Origin: Anaerolineae bacterium
GTDB lineage: Bacteria > Chloroflexota > Anaerolineae > J036 > Brachytrichaceae
NCBI GenBank assembly: GCA_947476335.1
Contig: CANJQH010000003.1
Location: forward strand, 31,033 to 95,032
Length of the DNA: 64,000 bases
Reading direction: 5' to 3'
The position numbers and the translations under genes are program-made. The notes under the pieces were generated by a model. That model saw nothing but the letters and a program-made list of their open reading frames with translations, did no database searches and was not told the origin of the DNA. This document shows positions 63,488-64,000 of the stretch, piece after piece; positions within the stretch are counted from its first letter, which is position 1, and every line of letters begins with the position of its first letter.

Positions 63488-64000
63488 CTACTTCATATCC
63501 ATTGCGTAATACGGCCCGACCTGCGGTACGTAGTGCTGATACAGCAGCAACGTGCTGAGCGCATATGTCTTCATGCGCGACAGATGCACCGTCACCCGCA
63601 TCGTCGCCGGGTCATACGTCTGGCCCGGGACGAGCGCCCATTGACCGCCGACCGCCGTCGTCCGACCACCGTCGTCCATCGTCCGTCGTCCGTCGTCCAT
63701 ACGGCGGTCTGCGGTCGGTGGTTGGCGGTCGGCGATGGGCACGAACACATACAGCCATGGCCGCTCGCCGTTCGGCACGATGCTCGGGTCCACCGGCAGC
63801 TCGATCGTAATCGGCTGCGAGATCTCCGACACCGGGATCCAGTTCAGCTCCGCGTCCAGCCGGAACACGTACATCAGCACGTTGCCCAGCGGCGGGATCG
63901 GCGGCGAAACCGGCGTGTACGTCAGCACGAAGTTGTAGCCCAGCGCCGGCACCGTCACCGTCGCGCCACTCGCCGTGGTGATCACGCCGCCCGTCGCCGG
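63488..64000 (-). CDS. C-terminal part of a large, probably exported protein
   Basis: The frame is open from the right edge to a stop at 63488 (about 170 codons). The visible part is beta-rich with Pro-rich turns (VSPPIPPLGNVLMYVFRLD, VPVSEISQPITIELPVDPS), as in extracellular Ig- or carbohydrate-binding-like modules. It ends PYYAMDMK. No catalytic motif is visible. About 30 residues (63640-63735) are a low-complexity Asp/Arg/Thr segment encoded by a palindromic insert of family F that keeps the frame. Function unknown. Confidence 0.6.
   Translation of the reverse strand, partial: PATGGVITTASGATVTVPALGYNFVLTYTPVSPPIPPLGNVLMYVFRLDAELNWIPVSEISQPITIELPVDPSIVPNGERPWLYVFVPIADRQPPTADRRMDDGRRTMDDGGRTTAVGGQWALVPGQTYDPATMRVTVHLSRMKTYALSTLLLYQHYVPQVGPYYAMDMK
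63640..63735. repeat. Family F palindromic insert inside a coding frame
   Basis: GACCGCCGACCGCCGTCGTC on the left faces GACGGCGGTC-type words on the right (TACGGCGGTCTGCGGTCGG), with CGTCCGTCGTCCGTCGTCC in the middle. The middle matches the intergenic palindrome at 43189-43222. Confidence 0.75.

Overview
The window looks like chromosomal DNA of a high-GC member of the Chloroflexota (Anaerolineae or Chloroflexia side). The taxonomic call is an inference. It rests on secreted proteins with long Thr-Pro tails ending in a WVPLVV-type hydrophobic patch, a VanW-family protein, a HerA ATPase paired with a stand-alone HAS-barrel protein, a GHMP-type (phospho)mevalonate decarboxylase plus HMG-CoA reductase, and many short palindromic intergenic elements. 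No phage, plasmid, CRISPR array or complete insertion sequence was seen.

Layout. 0-4 kb: start of a mevalonate-pathway decarboxylase, a CoxE-type VWA protein, a small membrane protein, and a translationally coupled pair of AhpD-like proteins, the second of which has an in-frame UGA in its CxxU active site. 4-9 kb: secreted subtilase, nicotinamidase-like hydrolase, acylphosphatase and a glutaredoxin-thioredoxin reductase fusion. 8.6-16.6 kb: VanW protein, HerA plus HAS-barrel pair, pyruvate kinase, SH3 lipoprotein, small membrane protein. 16.7-20.4 kb: three-subunit molybdenum hydroxylase. 20.6-26.3 kb: creatininase-like and SDR enzymes, PH-domain and CopD membrane proteins, two cobalamin genes, SRPBCC protein. 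26.4-34 kb: PA14/CARDB surface protein, methyltransferase, orphan histidine kinase, MalY/PatB aminotransferase, polysaccharide deacetylase, HU protein with an Ala/Lys repeat arm. 34.3-43.2 kb: TctA-like permease and partner, TerC, CysC, tRNA-Pro, MetG, SelA, VOC protein, exported carbonic anhydrase. 43.2-49.3 kb: a 2015-residue alpha-2-macroglobulin. 50-51.1 kb: split chromate transporter. 51.2-64 kb: an unbroken minus-strand array of larC, larE, larB, HMG-CoA reductase, GT4, GtrA, S9 peptidase, GGCT-like protein, two-domain ABC permease, selenocysteine-containing selD and the end of an exported protein.

How the genes connect. The clearest system is selenium metabolism: SelD (itself a selenoprotein) makes selenophosphate, SelA loads it onto tRNA(Sec), and the AhpD-like protein is a probable end product. 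larB, larE and larC make the nickel-pincer cofactor, but no larA is present here. The left-edge decarboxylase and the HMG-CoA reductase belong to one isoprenoid route.

The most unusual layer lies between the genes. Element A (16 copies, about 57-112 bp, 15-bp terminal inverted repeats, compensatory stem changes) and element B (5 nearly identical 96-bp palindromes) recur throughout. Two A copies carry a B inserted at the same position but in opposite orientations. These and other intergenic hairpins (families C to F) often abut genes and supply stop codons or C-terminal codons.
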